A DNA stretch of 64,000 nucleotides from Nageia nagi (Eukaryota > Pinophyta). Shown piece after piece: positions 62,501 to 64,000 of this stretch. Where the stretch lies: contig JBITNC010000001.1 of the NCBI GenBank assembly GCA_050084985.1, positions 115,754,001 through 115,818,000 of the forward strand, given 5' to 3'. Below the pieces are notes generated by a model that had not been told where the DNA came from, searched no databases, and saw only the letters and a program-made list of their open reading frames with translations. A program made the translations under genes and the position numbers. Position 1 is the first letter of the stretch. Every line of letters begins with the position of its first letter.

Positions 62501-63344
62501 CTTATCCTTAATGTCTTTAATGTTATAAAGTATATTTAGAGATTAGCTTGATAAGATGTTTCTCTTTATAAACTACAAGGAATGAGTAAATTCCTCTAAT
62601 GTTAAACATGGTTGATAAAAAAGACATACTAGAAATTGGAAATTTAGGTGCTTAGCTAGTTGGTTGATCATTTTGGACTATGGTGAAAAAAGTGTGGATT
62701 TTAAATAGATGTCATTAGGGTAGATGAAATAAGAGTAGGATTAATTAATAATGATAATGGAAATAGTTGTTAAATCTTCTTTACAGATGGAAAAGATTAC
62801 AATACTATATTATTTATGAGTAGAAGGTGTTTCTAAGTATTTATATTTGATGTAATATCACCTTTGTAAGGAAGCGACCTTGCATGGTGAATGATGTGTG
62901 GATATAAAAATTGAGTATGTGATACTTATTTCTTGATATGTTTTGATTATAAAAATAAATAGAGATAATCATATGATTGGATATAATACTTTAATTTATT
63001 TTGATTGTAAAACCTAAGTAATAATCCCCCTTAGTATATTTGACCAAGTTTAATGTTTTTTAGGATGATGAATTCCTTATTGTACTTAAATGATTTTTAA
63101 AATAGTGATTTAAGGCTATAAGTATATGTTTTTATAAACCATTTATGACTAGGTGGAGTTATATATGGTTAAAGTAATCTATTTTAATGATCAAGTAGTT
63201 ATTCATGAAAAGGTTAAAATATTATGTTACCTATATGGCTAAGATGGATGTTCATTGATGATGAAAATGAACCTATGGTTAGAAATCATCCTTATTATTT
63301 ACTTTATATGAATACCTTGGCTATGTAGGCTAAGATGGATGTTC
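56521..63344. other. Intergenic, no supported gene
   Basis: AT-rich throughout, except 60050-61680, which is less AT-rich and contains overlapping open frames (60688-60981 minus, 60707-60943 plus, 61180-61377 plus) with no recognisable family. 58130-58260 is low-complexity ATAAATTAATATA sequence. 61700-63340 may include decayed upstream parts of the copia element: AAGATGGATGTTCAT occurs twice, at about 63240 and 63330. Confidence 0.45.
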
Positions 63345-64000
63345 ATCTTGCATGTACATGATTTAATTTATATTGGCAATTGTAAAGTGATGTTTAGTGG
63401 ATTTAGAAACACAATGAAAAGTGAACTTGAAATAAGAGATTTGGGTTTAATGAAATATATTCTTGTAATTGAAGTTATCTAATAAGTAGATGGTATCTTT
63501 ATTTCATAAAGCAAATATGAAAGGTACATATTTAAGAGGTTTACCATGGAGAACAATTTAAACCAACAAGTACATCAATTGCAACAAATCTCAAATTGCG
63601 AAAGAAGCATTGTAGCAACAATATAGATTAAACTCTTTACAAAAGATTAGTTGGTAGCCTTATGTATTTAATAACCACTAGATCAAATATTACATATGTA
63701 GTGAGTTTGATTAGTAGATTCATAAAAACATTGAAAAATACTCACTTGTTATGTAGGCAAGAGGATTATATATTATGTTAATGGAACGAAATACAATAAG
63801 ATATTTTATGCAATAACAAATTAAGTTCAACAAGTTGGGTATACAAAAAACTATTGGAGTGGTAATATTGATGTATAGAAAAACACGTTTGGATAAATTT
63901 TCCATCTTGGATAGGGAGTAATTTTATTTTCATCTATAAAATAACTTATTGTTGCACTCTCTACTATTGAAAAGTATATTGCTACCACATTATTACATAT
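63345..64000 (+). pseudogene. Ty1/copia reverse transcriptase-RNase H fragment (runs off the right edge)
   Basis: The plus strand with frame changes reads HDLIYIGNCKVMFSGFRNTM (the 'YVDDLi.tGn....i..f...m' region, with the DD pair altered to HD), then KSELEIRDLGLMKYILVIEV (family 'f.M.DLG.l.yFLGiev'). It continues with GIFI, SKYERY, LVALCI, then RIIYYVNGTKYNKIFY (family 'akRiLRYl.GT..yGl.Y'), YTKNYWSGNIDV, and KQLIVALSTIEKYIATTLLH (the RNase H-like 'vALSs.EAEYiA' motif). Stops are frequent. Only the 3' half of pol is present. Any LTR would lie right of the window. Confidence 0.88.

Overview
This is nuclear DNA from a land plant, very AT-rich and almost wholly made of decayed repeats. The plant-specific gene families are DUF4220/DUF594, DYW-type PPR and CACTA TNP2 transposase, together with Ty3/gypsy, Ty1/copia and LINE remains. 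The mix of abundant PPR debris, very old retroelement scraps and sparse genes suggests a large genome, perhaps a gymnosperm. That last step is inference. I see no intact protein-coding gene in the window.

Layout. 1-4113: minus-strand Ty3/gypsy fragment (gag, leader, primer-binding-like site, probable LTR). 4328-4800: PPR-DYW C-terminal pseudogene. 5.4-6.3 kb: irregular repeat. 9.36-10.53 kb: intronless replication protein A large-subunit (RPA1) pseudogene. 12.0-14.9 kb: three direct copies of an unidentified repeat. 20.0-21.2 kb: DUF4220/DUF594 gene on the minus strand with an internal stop, a frameshift and an apparent internal deletion. 24.8-25.5 kb: 313-bp tandem duplication. 29.5-30.3 kb: LINE-type DUF4283 ORF1 remnant. 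32.9-33.7 kb: PPR pseudogene, followed head-to-head by a roughly 230-bp tandem repeat that is itself made of a PPR fragment (33.7-35.27 kb, resuming at 50.88 kb). 55.9-56.5 kb: a second DUF4220/DUF594 fragment, on the plus strand. 63.3-64.0 kb: Ty1/copia reverse transcriptase/RNase H remnant running off the window.

The centrepiece is a 15,608-bp CACTA (En/Spm) DNA transposon at 35267-50874. Its ends are a 30-bp inverted repeat starting CACTACTACATTTT (27 of 30 matching), flanked by a 3-bp ATC duplication. Joining the flanks restores one unit of the PPR-derived repeat, so the insertion site can be read directly. Inside are (i) a minus-strand spliced accessory gene (about 36.1-37.75 kb); (ii) a 6.6-kb core of minisatellites, much of it telomere-like CCCTAAA sequence including a 21-bp higher-order repeat; (iii) a plus-strand spliced gene with an acidic N-terminus, a CxCxxxxxxxC-type cysteine cluster and a SET domain (44.6-46.1 kb); and (iv) the TNP2-type transposase with DUF4218 and DUF4216 parts (46.48-50.37 kb). 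All the genes carry stops or frameshifts. The SET-domain cargo and the telomere-like core are not standard parts of a CACTA element and are the best candidates for something undescribed.
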